A stretch of DNA of 52,299 bases from Lachnospiraceae bacterium (GTDB lineage Bacteria; Bacillota; Clostridia; Lachnospirales; Lachnospiraceae): NCBI GenBank assembly GCA_022510685.1, contig JAFLTA010000016.1, positions 1-52,299 on the forward strand, in the 5' to 3' direction. This document shows positions 34,581-42,536 of the stretch, piece by piece. Position numbers and translations under genes: made by a program. Position 1 is the first letter of the stretch; each line of letters opens with the position of its first letter. Under the pieces are notes generated by a model, which saw only the letters and a list, made by a program, of their open reading frames with translations, did no database searches and had not been told where the DNA came from.

Positions 34581-36497
34581 TTATACAATTTTTGTTTTGC
34601 GGATCATCTGTATAAATTCCTGATTGCTCTTTGTACGTCGGAACATTTCGATAATTCTCTCCACAGCTTCCTCCGACTTGGTACCGGATAACGCACGACG
34701 CATCAAGAAATTCGTCTCCACTTCCTCCTGCGTCAATAATAAATCATCCCGTCTTGTGCTGGAGCGCGGCAAATCAATTGCCGGAAATACACGCTTTTCG
34801 GAAAGTTTACGGTCAAGCACCAGCTCCATATTTCCGGTTCCCTTGAATTCTTCGAACACTACATCATCCATCTTGCTTCCGGTATCTACCAATGCTGTCG
34901 CCAGAATCGTCAGGCTGCCTCCCTCACGCATATTACGTGCAGCACCAAAAAAACGCTTCGGCATATGTAGTGCTGCCGGATCCAGACCTCCTGATAATGT
35001 ACGACCACTAGGCTGTACTGTCAAATTGTATGCCCTTGCCAGACGCGTAATACTATCCAGCAAAATCATGACTTCCTCACCTTGCTCTACCAAGCGTTTT
35101 GCACGCTCAATAACCATTTCCGATACACGCTTATGGTTCTCCGGAAGTTCATCAAAGGTAGAGAAAATCACTTCCACATTGTGTCCTATAATAGACTCTT
35201 TGATATCTGTAACCTCCTCCGGACGCTCATCAATCAAGAGTACGATTAAGTGCATTTTGGGGTGATTCGTCTTAACAGCCTTTGCCACCTGTTTTAACAA
35301 AGTGGTTTTTCCTGTTTTCGGCTGTGAAACAATCATTCCACGCTGTCCCTTGCCTATGGGCGCAATTAAATCCATCATACGCATGGAAATCGGGCACCCC
35401 GCTGTCTCCAAACGAAGCCGCTCATCCGGAAATACAGGAGTCAGATGTTCAAATTTCGGACGTGATATGATACTGTCCGGATCGCATCCGTTGATTTCTT
35501 TCAGATATAACAGTGCTGCAAATTTTTCATTTTGATTTCTAATGCGGATATTTCCATTTAATATATCACCTGTGCGCAAATTATATTTCCGAATCAATGC
35601 CGGAGACACATAGACATCTCTTTCACCAGGCAAATAATTATCACAACGGATAAAACCATATCCTTCCGATAAAACCTCTAAAATACCTTCACGACCTATG
35701 CCACTGTCTAATTCTTCAATTTCTGTTGGTGTCAAATCCTGATTCTGCATCCTTCTCGGCTGAGAATTTCTGATTTCCGTACGATAACCACTGCGATTGT
35801 CATCCCGCATCTCACGCATCATGTATCTGCTTCTGTCTGCATCCTGACCACGCGAAGAATAGTCTCCACGGTTCATTCCCTCATTTCGGGCATAATCTCC
35901 ACGACTCATCCCTTCATTTCGGGCATAGTCTCCACGGCTCATTCCCTCGTTTCGGGAATAATCTCCACGGTTCATTCCCTCATTTCGATTGTAACCACCA
36001 CGACTCATCCCCTCATTTCGATTGTAGCCGCCACGATTCACACCCTCATTTCGATTGTAACCGCCACGATTCATTCCCTCATTTCGATTATAACCGCCAC
36101 GATTCATTCCTTCATTTCGATTGTAACCGCCACGGTTCATTCCCTCATTCCGATTGTAACCGCCACGATTCATTCCCATATCCGGTTCTCTCATATATCC
36201 TGAATTTCGCATAGATTCTCTTTCAGGGACATATCCCCCCACCATCTCATGCTCAACTTCTTCCGGTTCCTCCGGCTCCATCACGACCGGCTTGCGTCCC
36301 CTTCTCGGTTTCTCAGGAATATCCTCCGCATCTGAATCATTTTTCTGCTGAGATACAGATGTCGTAGTATCATTACCTACAACTTCCTGAATTTTATCCA
36401 GCAACTCCTTTTTCTTAAAAGTGGTGACATTTTTGATCCCTAATTTTTTTGCTGCTAAACGCAGTTCAACTAAAGTCAACTTCTCGTATTCTGTCAT
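34581..36497 (-). CDS. rho: transcription termination factor Rho with RGG-type repeat insertion
   Basis: 638 residues against about 420 in E. coli. Order: Rho N-terminal helical domain (1-45, LTLVELRLAAKKLGIKNVTT), an acidic and basic low-complexity stretch (45-108), a tandem 11-residue repeat M-N-R-G-G-Y-N-R-N-E-G (109-217), an Arg/Asn-rich linker, the RNA-binding cold-shock domain (about 265-335) and the RecA-type ATPase with Walker A SQPKTGKTTLL (391-401), VLLIDERPEEVTD and LLDSITRLARAYN. All catalytic motifs are intact, so it should be an active hexameric helicase. GGAAG precedes the start. The insertion is expected to be disordered and RNA-binding. Confidence 0.95.
   Translation of the reverse strand: MTEYEKLTLVELRLAAKKLGIKNVTTFKKKELLDKIQEVVGNDTTTSVSQQKNDSDAEDIPEKPRRGRKPVVMEPEEPEEVEHEMVGGYVPERESMRNSGYMREPDMGMNRGGYNRNEGMNRGGYNRNEGMNRGGYNRNEGMNRGGYNRNEGVNRGGYNRNEGMSRGGYNRNEGMNRGDYSRNEGMSRGDYARNEGMSRGDYARNEGMNRGDYSSRGQDADRSRYMMREMRDDNRSGYRTEIRNSQPRRMQNQDLTPTEIEELDSGIGREGILEVLSEGYGFIRCDNYLPGERDVYVSPALIRKYNLRTGDILNGNIRIRNQNEKFAALLYLKEINGCDPDSIISRPKFEHLTPVFPDERLRLETAGCPISMRMMDLIAPIGKGQRGMIVSQPKTGKTTLLKQVAKAVKTNHPKMHLIVLLIDERPEEVTDIKESIIGHNVEVIFSTFDELPENHKRVSEMVIERAKRLVEQGEEVMILLDSITRLARAYNLTVQPSGRTLSGGLDPAALHMPKRFFGAARNMREGGSLTILATALVDTGSKMDDVVFEEFKGTGNMELVLDRKLSEKRVFPAIDLPRSSTRRDDLLLTQEEVETNFLMRRALSGTKSEEAVERIIEMFRRTKSNQEFIQMIRKTKIV
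35847..36173 (-). repeat. 33-bp coding minisatellite in rho
   Basis: Nine full 33-bp units and a partial tenth, coding for MNRGGYNRNEG and variants (MSRGDYARNEG towards the 3' end). Units are nearly identical at the DNA level in the first half and diverge in the second, which points to expansion by slippage or unequal exchange. Copy number is likely to vary between strains. Confidence 0.92.
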
Positions 36498-36666
36498 ACA
36501 TTCTTCCTTTCTAAACAATGATTAAACTATTATCTTTGAGAGATTTTCTTTGATGCTATACTTCTGGTCTGTAAATGAAACGCTCTTGAATATAATTATG
36601 ACGACATGAGACATAAGTTATATACTAATGAGTTATAGACCGAATAGTAGATTCTCATACAGACTG

Positions 36667-36695
36667 ATTATATAATATTTATTTCAACCTGTAAA
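36667..36695 (-). promoter_or_regulatory. rho promoter
   Basis: TTTACA (36690-36695) and a perfect TATAAT (36667-36672) with 17-base spacing on the minus strand, leaving a leader of about 160 bases, long enough for the autoregulation known for rho in other bacteria. The rest of 36498-36892 is AT-rich and holds no gene. Confidence 0.75.
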
Positions 36696-36822
36696 GTATT
36701 TATTCTGCGATAATTACCTATTTATTGGTATTCTATCGCAAATAGACCAATGTAACGCCATACACAGTATAGCAAACATCCAAAATATATACTATTTAAA
36801 ATCCGAGTCAAACGATGCTTTC

Positions 36823-36851
36823 TTGTATTAAAAAAAAAACTATGCTATGAT
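36823..36851 (+). promoter_or_regulatory. malic enzyme promoter
   Basis: TTGTAT (36823-36828) and TATGAT (36846-36851) with a 17-base spacer that contains a run of ten or more A, on the plus strand. The A-tract may bend the DNA. Confidence 0.65.
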
Positions 36852-36892
36852 ATTTTTTAAATATTTTTATCATATATGAAACGGAGGAAATC

Positions 36893-38041
36893 ATGACAAA
36901 CGCAGAGAAGGCACTGGAATTACATAAACAATGGAACGGAAAAATCAATACGACACCAAAATGTCAGGTAAAATCCAGAGAAGATTTAGCAATTGCTTAC
37001 ACTCCCGGTGTTGCAGAACCTTGTAAAGTGATTGCCGAAGATAAAGCTGCGGCATACCTTTACACCATCAAATCCAATACAGTAGCTGTCGTATCCGATG
37101 GAAGCGCCGTACTTGGATTAGGTAATATCGGACCGGAAGCTGCCATGCCTGTTATGGAAGGAAAAGCTGTCCTATTTAAAGAATTTGGTGACGTCAATGC
37201 TTTTCCCATCTGCTTAGACACACAGGATACCGAAGAAATTATCGAGACTGTCATCCGCATTGCACCTGCATTTGGCGGTATCAACTTAGAAGATATATCC
37301 GCGCCACGTTGTTTTGAAATTGAGGAACGCTTAAAGGAAGCCTTGGACATTCCGGTATTCCACGATGACCAGCACGGTACAGCCATTGTCGTCCTCGCTG
37401 GAATCATCAATGCGTTAAAAGTGGTAGGAAAAGAAAAAGAACAATGTAGAGTTGTAGTAAATGGAGCCGGCTCAGCGGGAGTTGCCATATCAAAATTATT
37501 GTTGCGATACGGTTTTCCGGATGTGACAATGTGCGATGTCTCCGGTATTCTTTCCAAACAGAGCGAAAACTTAAACTGGATGCAGAAAGAAATGATGGAA
37601 GTGACAAATCTTTCCGGCAAAACCGGCAGCTTAGCAGATGCCATGCAGGGGGCAGACATCTTTGTGGGCGTATCCGCTCCCGGCATTGTCACACCGGAGA
37701 TGGTGCAGTCCATGAACCGGGATGCCATATTATTTGCCATGGCAAATCCGGTTCCGGAAATCATGCCGGACCTTGCCAAAGAAGCCGGAGCAAAAGTCGT
37801 CGGCACCGGTCGCTCTGACTTTCCAAATCAGGTCAATAACGTAGTGGCATTTCCAGGTATTTTTAAAGGAGCTCTGGAGGGCAGAGCCAAAAATATCACG
37901 GAAGAAATGAAACTCGCTGCAGCGCTGGCACTGGCGGGACTGGTTTCTGATGAGGAACTGAATGAAGAACATATTTTGCCGGAGGCATTTGACCCCCGTG
38001 CAGCACAGGTGGTAGCCGATGCAGTTAAAGCAAACATCTAA
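36893..38041 (+). CDS. malic enzyme (malate dehydrogenase, decarboxylating)
   Basis: Oxidative decarboxylation of malate to pyruvate. 382 residues, the short bacterial type: YTPGVAEPCK near residue 36, SDGSAVLGLGNIGP, NLEDISAPRCFEIE, FHDDQHGTAIVVLAG and the Rossmann motif VVNGAGSAGVAI. No phosphotransacetylase domain is fused. NAD versus NADP use is not clear from the sequence. Strong CGGAGGAA site. The next gene starts 23 bases before its stop. Confidence 0.93.
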   Translation: MTNAEKALELHKQWNGKINTTPKCQVKSREDLAIAYTPGVAEPCKVIAEDKAAAYLYTIKSNTVAVVSDGSAVLGLGNIGPEAAMPVMEGKAVLFKEFGDVNAFPICLDTQDTEEIIETVIRIAPAFGGINLEDISAPRCFEIEERLKEALDIPVFHDDQHGTAIVVLAGIINALKVVGKEKEQCRVVVNGAGSAGVAISKLLLRYGFPDVTMCDVSGILSKQSENLNWMQKEMMEVTNLSGKTGSLADAMQGADIFVGVSAPGIVTPEMVQSMNRDAILFAMANPVPEIMPDLAKEAGAKVVGTGRSDFPNQVNNVVAFPGIFKGALEGRAKNITEEMKLAAALALAGLVSDEELNEEHILPEAFDPRAAQVVADAVKANI

Positions 38042-39017
38042 TCCGAAATATCGCTGGGGCGAAAAACCATACTATTCTTTGGACTATTATCTCAGACAGA
38101 CTTTTGGCGAAAAAGTATATAAAATCGCTCTGGAAAGCGGTATGACCTGTCCAAACCGCGACGGCACGACAGACACCCGAGGGTGCATTTTCTGTAGTGC
38201 CGGTGGTTCCGGAGAATTTGCCATGGCAGGTGAATCTGTTACCGAGCAGATTAATGCCGGAATACGGAACTTGGAATCCGGAAGAAAAGAAATCGGACGA
38301 AAATACATCGCCTACTTCCAGTCTTTTTCTAACACTTACGCACCGATAGAAGTGCTACACTTTAAATACTTCGAAGCACTGTCACACCCTGACGTGACAG
38401 CTCTTTCCATTGCCACACGTCCGGACTGTTTCACTCCGGCTATTTATGATTTACTGGAAAAATGCAATAGAAAAGCACCCACCTGGGTGGAACTTGGCTT
38501 ACAGACTATCCATGAAGATACTGCCAAATTTATCCGTCGGGGATATTCACTGGATGTATTTGAAAATACAGTCCACGAATTGCGAAAACGTGGTATCACC
38601 GTCATCATACACATTATTCTGGGACTGCCGGGAGAAACAAAAAGACATATTTTGGATACCATTCACTATCTAAACAATATGGATATTCAGGGAATCAAAC
38701 TGCAGTTGTTGCATATACTACGGGGAACTGATCTGGCAGACTATGTACAATGGCAAAATTCCGATGGCGATTGCATGGATGAATCTTGTATGTCAGAAAC
38801 TCCGCTGCATATTTTGACAGAAGATGAATATGTGGACTGGATACTGGCATGTATCGGAAATCTCTCCCCTGACATTGTGGTTCATCGCCTCACAGGGGAT
38901 GGTGCAAAGGATTTACTGTTAGCTCCCCTATGGAGCTTAAATAAACGAAAAGTCCTGAATCATATCTCCCACGCTATGAAAGTACAGGGGATTTATCAGG
39001 GGAAGTTTTTAAACTAG
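38019..39017 (+). CDS. YhcC-type radical SAM protein (TIGR01212-like)
   Basis: 332 residues. Starts MQLKQTSNPKYRWGEKPYYSLDYYLRQTFGEKVYK, which aligns with YhcC proteins, and holds the unusual cluster motif C-x11-C-x2-C (MTCPNRDGT, GCIFCSAGG; Cys 44, 56, 59). IALESGMTCPNRDG, WVELGLQTIHEDT and IHIILGLPGETK are family segments. Substrate unknown. It starts inside the malic enzyme gene with a weak ribosome site, so translation coupling is likely, and its end overlaps the convergent glycosyltransferase by nine bases. Confidence 0.88.
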   Translation: MQLKQTSNPKYRWGEKPYYSLDYYLRQTFGEKVYKIALESGMTCPNRDGTTDTRGCIFCSAGGSGEFAMAGESVTEQINAGIRNLESGRKEIGRKYIAYFQSFSNTYAPIEVLHFKYFEALSHPDVTALSIATRPDCFTPAIYDLLEKCNRKAPTWVELGLQTIHEDTAKFIRRGYSLDVFENTVHELRKRGITVIIHIILGLPGETKRHILDTIHYLNNMDIQGIKLQLLHILRGTDLADYVQWQNSDGDCMDESCMSETPLHILTEDEYVDWILACIGNLSPDIVVHRLTGDGAKDLLLAPLWSLNKRKVLNHISHAMKVQGIYQGKFLN

Positions 39018-40151
39018 ATTTAACTCGCTCAAAAGCTGCTCTATCCTGTGTTTCCATGTATGTCCATTTACGGCTTTTTCGTAACCTCTCTCGGCAATCT
39101 CACGGCTTCGCTCGGTATCTTCCAGGCAACCGGTAATAATCCCCGGCAATTCTTCCAGCCGTTCCAGAGAGTACAAAACGATATCCTCTCCATCCGTGAA
39201 ATTCTCCTCAATATACAAGCTGCTATCTGTGACGGACACAGTTCCCGCAAGCATTGCCGCAATATTTCTCTCTTGGATTCCTGCTCGGAACCAAGGCATT
39301 ATATTGAGGGAAAGCTTCGTATCGGCCAAGACAGTCATCGCTACCTCCCCATAGCCTTCATGGAGAATCAGATTTTCCGGATGCTTACATGAAAATTCCT
39401 CCCAGCCATTTCCGAAAATATGTATGGGAATTTGACTGCCTACAATCGAATGCATCACCTTATCCCGTATATATGCCCGCACAAAAATATCAATACATCG
39501 AAAGGTATCAAGCAACACTTCTTTCTGTTTCATAGACAGATTAATGTCAAAAGCTGCAAGTACCTTGTCCAAACTTTCCCACAGTACCAAGGACGGATGA
39601 TCTATCATCTCTTGTGCAACCTGCATGGCAATTCCACGTAAATCGACCGGAAGTTCGCACAAAGTCTCGTAAGCTTTATTGACATTAAAATAGGAGCCTG
39701 TGAAAAGCAAATCGCAGTTTCTCTGCTCATAGGGAATCAACTGCTTAGCAGCATCACCGGATAGAGGTAAAAAACCTACATAGCCAATTGCAGGATAATG
39801 CTCCCTGATATAGTCTGCATAAATTGCATCACAGGAAAATACAGCTGAGTTTTCTCCCAGTTCTTTTAAATGTCCTGTGTGTATCACCGGATTATCATAT
39901 AGCACTGTAACATATTTCCCGAAACCTGCCACTGCATTCTCTGCAATTTTTCCACAAATCGCATTACACGCCAGCACAAGATTCGGTCGCTGAGAGGTAA
40001 TAAAATGACTCAACTGCTCTACATTCACACCTGCACTGATATCTATGATATAGGTTTCATATCCCTTTTCCTGTAAAATATAATTCCAATGGTCTATATA
40101 ATTTCTCATTGCCCCATACTGGGACACACCTTTTAATAACAATATTTTCAC
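39009..40151 (-). CDS. glycosyltransferase (GT-B, CgeB-like)
   Basis: 380 residues without signal peptide or membrane span. The C-terminal third is the Glyco_trans_1_2 type: LSLNIMPWFRAGIQERNIAAMLAGTVSVTDSSLYIEE and EIAERGYEKAVNGHTWKHRIEQLL, where the family places a donor-binding Glu. The N-terminal half (MKILLLKGVSQYGAMRNYIDHW) is a Rossmann-like acceptor domain. Donor and acceptor are unknown; surface or spore-coat glycosylation is a guess. Follows tyrS on the same strand with a 41-base gap. Confidence 0.75.
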   Translation of the reverse strand: MKILLLKGVSQYGAMRNYIDHWNYILQEKGYETYIIDISAGVNVEQLSHFITSQRPNLVLACNAICGKIAENAVAGFGKYVTVLYDNPVIHTGHLKELGENSAVFSCDAIYADYIREHYPAIGYVGFLPLSGDAAKQLIPYEQRNCDLLFTGSYFNVNKAYETLCELPVDLRGIAMQVAQEMIDHPSLVLWESLDKVLAAFDINLSMKQKEVLLDTFRCIDIFVRAYIRDKVMHSIVGSQIPIHIFGNGWEEFSCKHPENLILHEGYGEVAMTVLADTKLSLNIMPWFRAGIQERNIAAMLAGTVSVTDSSLYIEENFTDGEDIVLYSLERLEELPGIITGCLEDTERSREIAERGYEKAVNGHTWKHRIEQLLSELNLV

Positions 40152-40192
40152 AGCTTTACCTTTATCCTATCTGTTTTATTGCTAAAACGCCC

Positions 40193-41416
40193 TTACTCGC
40201 AAACCACTTTCATAAACTTCTTTTTACCACGTTTGATAACGATACCATCTGTACCAATCTGTTCCTTGGACACAAGCATCTTCACATCCGTCACTTTCTC
40301 TCCATCAACAGAAACTCCGCCCTGTTCCACGTTACGGCGTGCCTCTCCGTTGGATGTGGCAAGTCCTGCCTTTACCATAAGCTTCAGGATACCAATCTGT
40401 CCCTCTTCAAAATCTGCATCAGAGAGGACGGTCTCCGGCATCTGTGCCGCATTTCCACTGGAAAATAATGCCCTTGCACCTTCCTGTGCTTTCGTCGCCT
40501 CTTCCTCACCATGTACCAGTTTCGTCAGTTCAAATGCGAGTATCTCTTTTGCCTGATTTAACTGACTGCCTTCCCATTTGTCCATTTCGTCAATCTGCTC
40601 TAACGGCAGGAATGTAAGCATACGCAGACATTTTAATACATCGTCATCCCCTACATTTCTCCAGTACTGGTAGAAGTCAAATGGACTGGTCTTATTCGGG
40701 TCAAGCCATACAGCACCAGACTGGGTTTTTCCCATCTTCTTGCCCTCGGAATTGAGGAGCAGATTGATGGTCATGGCATAAGCATCCTTGCCAAGCTTAC
40801 GACGGATCAACTCAGTACCGCCAAGCATATTACTCCACTGGTCATCCCCACCAAACTGCATATTACAGCCATATCTCTGAAACAATGCGTAGAAATCATA
40901 GCTCTGCATGATCATATAATTAAACTCTAAGAAACTTAAACCCTTTTCCATGCGCTGCTTGTAACACTCAGCCGTCAGCATACGATTTACACTGAAGTGT
41001 GTACCCACCTCACGCAGTACATCCACATAGTTCAAATCCAACAGCCAGTCTGCATTGTTTACTAACATCGCCTTCCCCTCGGAGAAATCAATAAACCGGC
41101 TCATTTGTTTCTTGAAGCACTCCACATTGTGAGCAATGGTCTCTGTAGTCATCATCTGGCGCATATCTGTTCTCCCACTGGGGTCACCAATCATAGCCGT
41201 ACCACCGCCAATAAGGGCAATAGGCTTATTCCCTGCCATCTGCAGACGCTTCATCAGGCAGAGTGCCATGAAATGTCCCACATGAAGGCTGTCGGCAGTA
41301 GGATCAAACCCGATATAAAACACTGCTTTCCCCTCGTTAATCATGTCCTTAATCTCTTTCTCATCCGTCACCTGGGCAATCAAGCCACGGGCAACTAATT
41401 CCTCATACACTGTCAT
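40193..41416 (-). CDS. tyrS: tyrosyl-tRNA synthetase
   Basis: Charges tRNA-Tyr. 407 residues: class I motif HVGH at 45-48, FDPTADSLH, the tyrosine-binding LNYVDVLREVGTHFSVNRML, QFGGDDQWSNM, the KMGKT version of KMSKS, and a C-terminal S4-type RNA-binding domain (about 340-400, SNGEARRNVEQGGVSVDGEKV). GGAGGAA precedes the ATG. Controlled by a T-box leader, with two more hairpins before the gene. Confidence 0.96.
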   Translation of the reverse strand: MTVYEELVARGLIAQVTDEKEIKDMINEGKAVFYIGFDPTADSLHVGHFMALCLMKRLQMAGNKPIALIGGGTAMIGDPSGRTDMRQMMTTETIAHNVECFKKQMSRFIDFSEGKAMLVNNADWLLDLNYVDVLREVGTHFSVNRMLTAECYKQRMEKGLSFLEFNYMIMQSYDFYALFQRYGCNMQFGGDDQWSNMLGGTELIRRKLGKDAYAMTINLLLNSEGKKMGKTQSGAVWLDPNKTSPFDFYQYWRNVGDDDVLKCLRMLTFLPLEQIDEMDKWEGSQLNQAKEILAFELTKLVHGEEEATKAQEGARALFSSGNAAQMPETVLSDADFEEGQIGILKLMVKAGLATSNGEARRNVEQGGVSVDGEKVTDVKMLVSKEQIGTDGIVIKRGKKKFMKVVCE

Positions 41417-41457
41417 CTTTTTATTCCTCCAAAATCAAATATTTATGCAAAGAAAAA

Positions 41458-41483
41458 AGAGGTAAACTCAGCAGTTTGCCTCT
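41458..41483 (-). terminator. third terminator-like hairpin before tyrS
   Basis: AGAGGTAAACT pairs with AGTTTGCCTCT (10 of 11) around a 4-base loop and is followed by TTTTTTCTTT on the minus strand. It ends only about 40 bases before the tyrS start, so as drawn it would stop transcripts that had passed the T-box. Confidence 0.75.
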
Positions 41484-41485
41484 GC

Positions 41486-41506
41486 AAAAAAGCCTCCGGC
41501 TTTTTT
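41486..41506. terminator. second terminator-like hairpin before tyrS
   Basis: AAAAAAGCC/GGCTTTTTT, perfect 9-bp stem with a 3-base loop; A- and T-runs on both sides make it look like a small bidirectional terminator. Placed two bases from the next hairpin. Confidence 0.65.
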
Positions 41507-41546
41507 GTTGGCATTCCACTATGATTCGAGCAGTTTCATATAAAAT

Positions 41547-41839
41547 AAAAAAAGCCCCTTTGTCAATGACAAAAGGACGACTCATCGTGTTACCACCTTT
41601 CTTCACAGTCCGCTCACGCCAAAACTGCCTCAGCAGGATACCTGCATATCCCTGCACGATAACGGGTGCATCACCGGCAAGACCTACCAGAATGTATCAA
41701 AAAAAGCATATTTGATACAACATTCCTTCAATCCGCTACTCCAAGATGTATTCATAACGGCTCTCCTCCGACGCCTCTCACCAACCGGCAACTCTCTGTA
41801 GATTTCCATCCGTTACTACTTCTTCTTTTCTTCGCATCT
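41547..41839 (-). ncRNA. T-box riboswitch of tyrS
   Basis: Leader that senses uncharged tRNA-Tyr. On the minus strand: stem I with the conserved GTTGGTGAGAGG region, a GAA-TAC-A specifier loop with the tyrosine codon UAC at 41748-41750, the T-box AAGGTGGTAACACG (about 41586-41600), the antiterminator partner CGTCCTTT, and a terminator CCCCTTTGTC/GACAAAAGG (41556-41576) followed by seven U. Specifier and downstream gene agree. Confidence 0.93.
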
Positions 41840-41845
41840 GACCTT

Positions 41846-41874
41846 ATACTAACAGACACGCCATTGCTTGTCAA
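41846..41874 (-). promoter_or_regulatory. tyrS T-box promoter
   Basis: Perfect TTGACA (41869-41874) and TAGTAT (41846-41851), 17-base spacing, minus strand. Confidence 0.8.
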
Positions 41875-41915
41875 ATATTTTTTACTGTGCGGGAACGGTG
41901 ACTCACACCTGAATT

Positions 41916-42536
41916 TTATCTCTCTAACGGCTTGCCGGGGGGCAGGGCAATCCATTCATCCAGTGTAAGCGGACGGTAGTCTGCAAATACAGTAAAGCAG
42001 TTTATCAGATTACAGGCAAGATGCCGTTCCTCCTCCTCTGCTGTCCCCCGCCCATTGGGACGGTATATGATTTCCTTTGACTGCTCCTGAAAGTTTAGGA
42101 CATTGACGTAGTCTCTGGTAGCGTGTACATGCCCATATAACATATATACCGAATCCCCGTGATACTGTCCGTTATAGCATATAATGGGATAATGACAAAG
42201 CACTACTTTACGATTATTATCTCTGAGTTCCGCATAGGGTTTTATCCACTCTAGCAGGGAAGTGTCAAACTTCTTATCCCGCAGGAACAGGCGGTCATGG
42301 TTGCCCGTGACCAGATATTTCTTTCCATTTAGGCGCTTAAGCAATTCGTTTGCCTGCTCACCCTTTCCCATACAGAGGTCACCTAAAATCACAACCTCAT
42401 CTTTGCTCTTACGAACTTTCTCATTCCAACAGGCAATCATCCGTTCATCCATTTCCTCCACCGAGGAAAAATCACGTCTATCCATCATGCGTACCTTGTC
42501 ATGCCCGAAATGGCAATCCGCAATATAGTATCTCAT
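41916..42536 (-). CDS. metallophosphoesterase
   Basis: 206-residue calcineurin-like phosphoesterase. Metal ligands are visible in order: IADCHFGHDKV (residues 5-15), VVILGDLCMGKGE, LVTGNHDR, CHYPI and LYGHVHATRD. This is the DxH-GD-GNHD-GHxH pattern of small cytoplasmic phosphoesterases; substrate unknown. Its ATG overlaps the pyruvate kinase stop by one base (TAATG), so translation is coupled. Confidence 0.88.
   Translation of the reverse strand: MRYYIADCHFGHDKVRMMDRRDFSSVEEMDERMIACWNEKVRKSKDEVVILGDLCMGKGEQANELLKRLNGKKYLVTGNHDRLFLRDKKFDTSLLEWIKPYAELRDNNRKVVLCHYPIICYNGQYHGDSVYMLYGHVHATRDYVNVLNFQEQSKEIIYRPNGRGTAEEEERHLACNLINCFTVFADYRPLTLDEWIALPPGKPLER

Noticed and set aside
35847-36173. Regular 33-bp repeats looked like a CRISPR array.
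   Set aside because: The units are contiguous without spacers, stay in the rho reading frame and code for a clear peptide repeat.
41421-41657. 78-residue minus-strand open frame in the tyrS leader.
   Set aside because: It runs through the T-box and terminators, whose structure explains the sequence.
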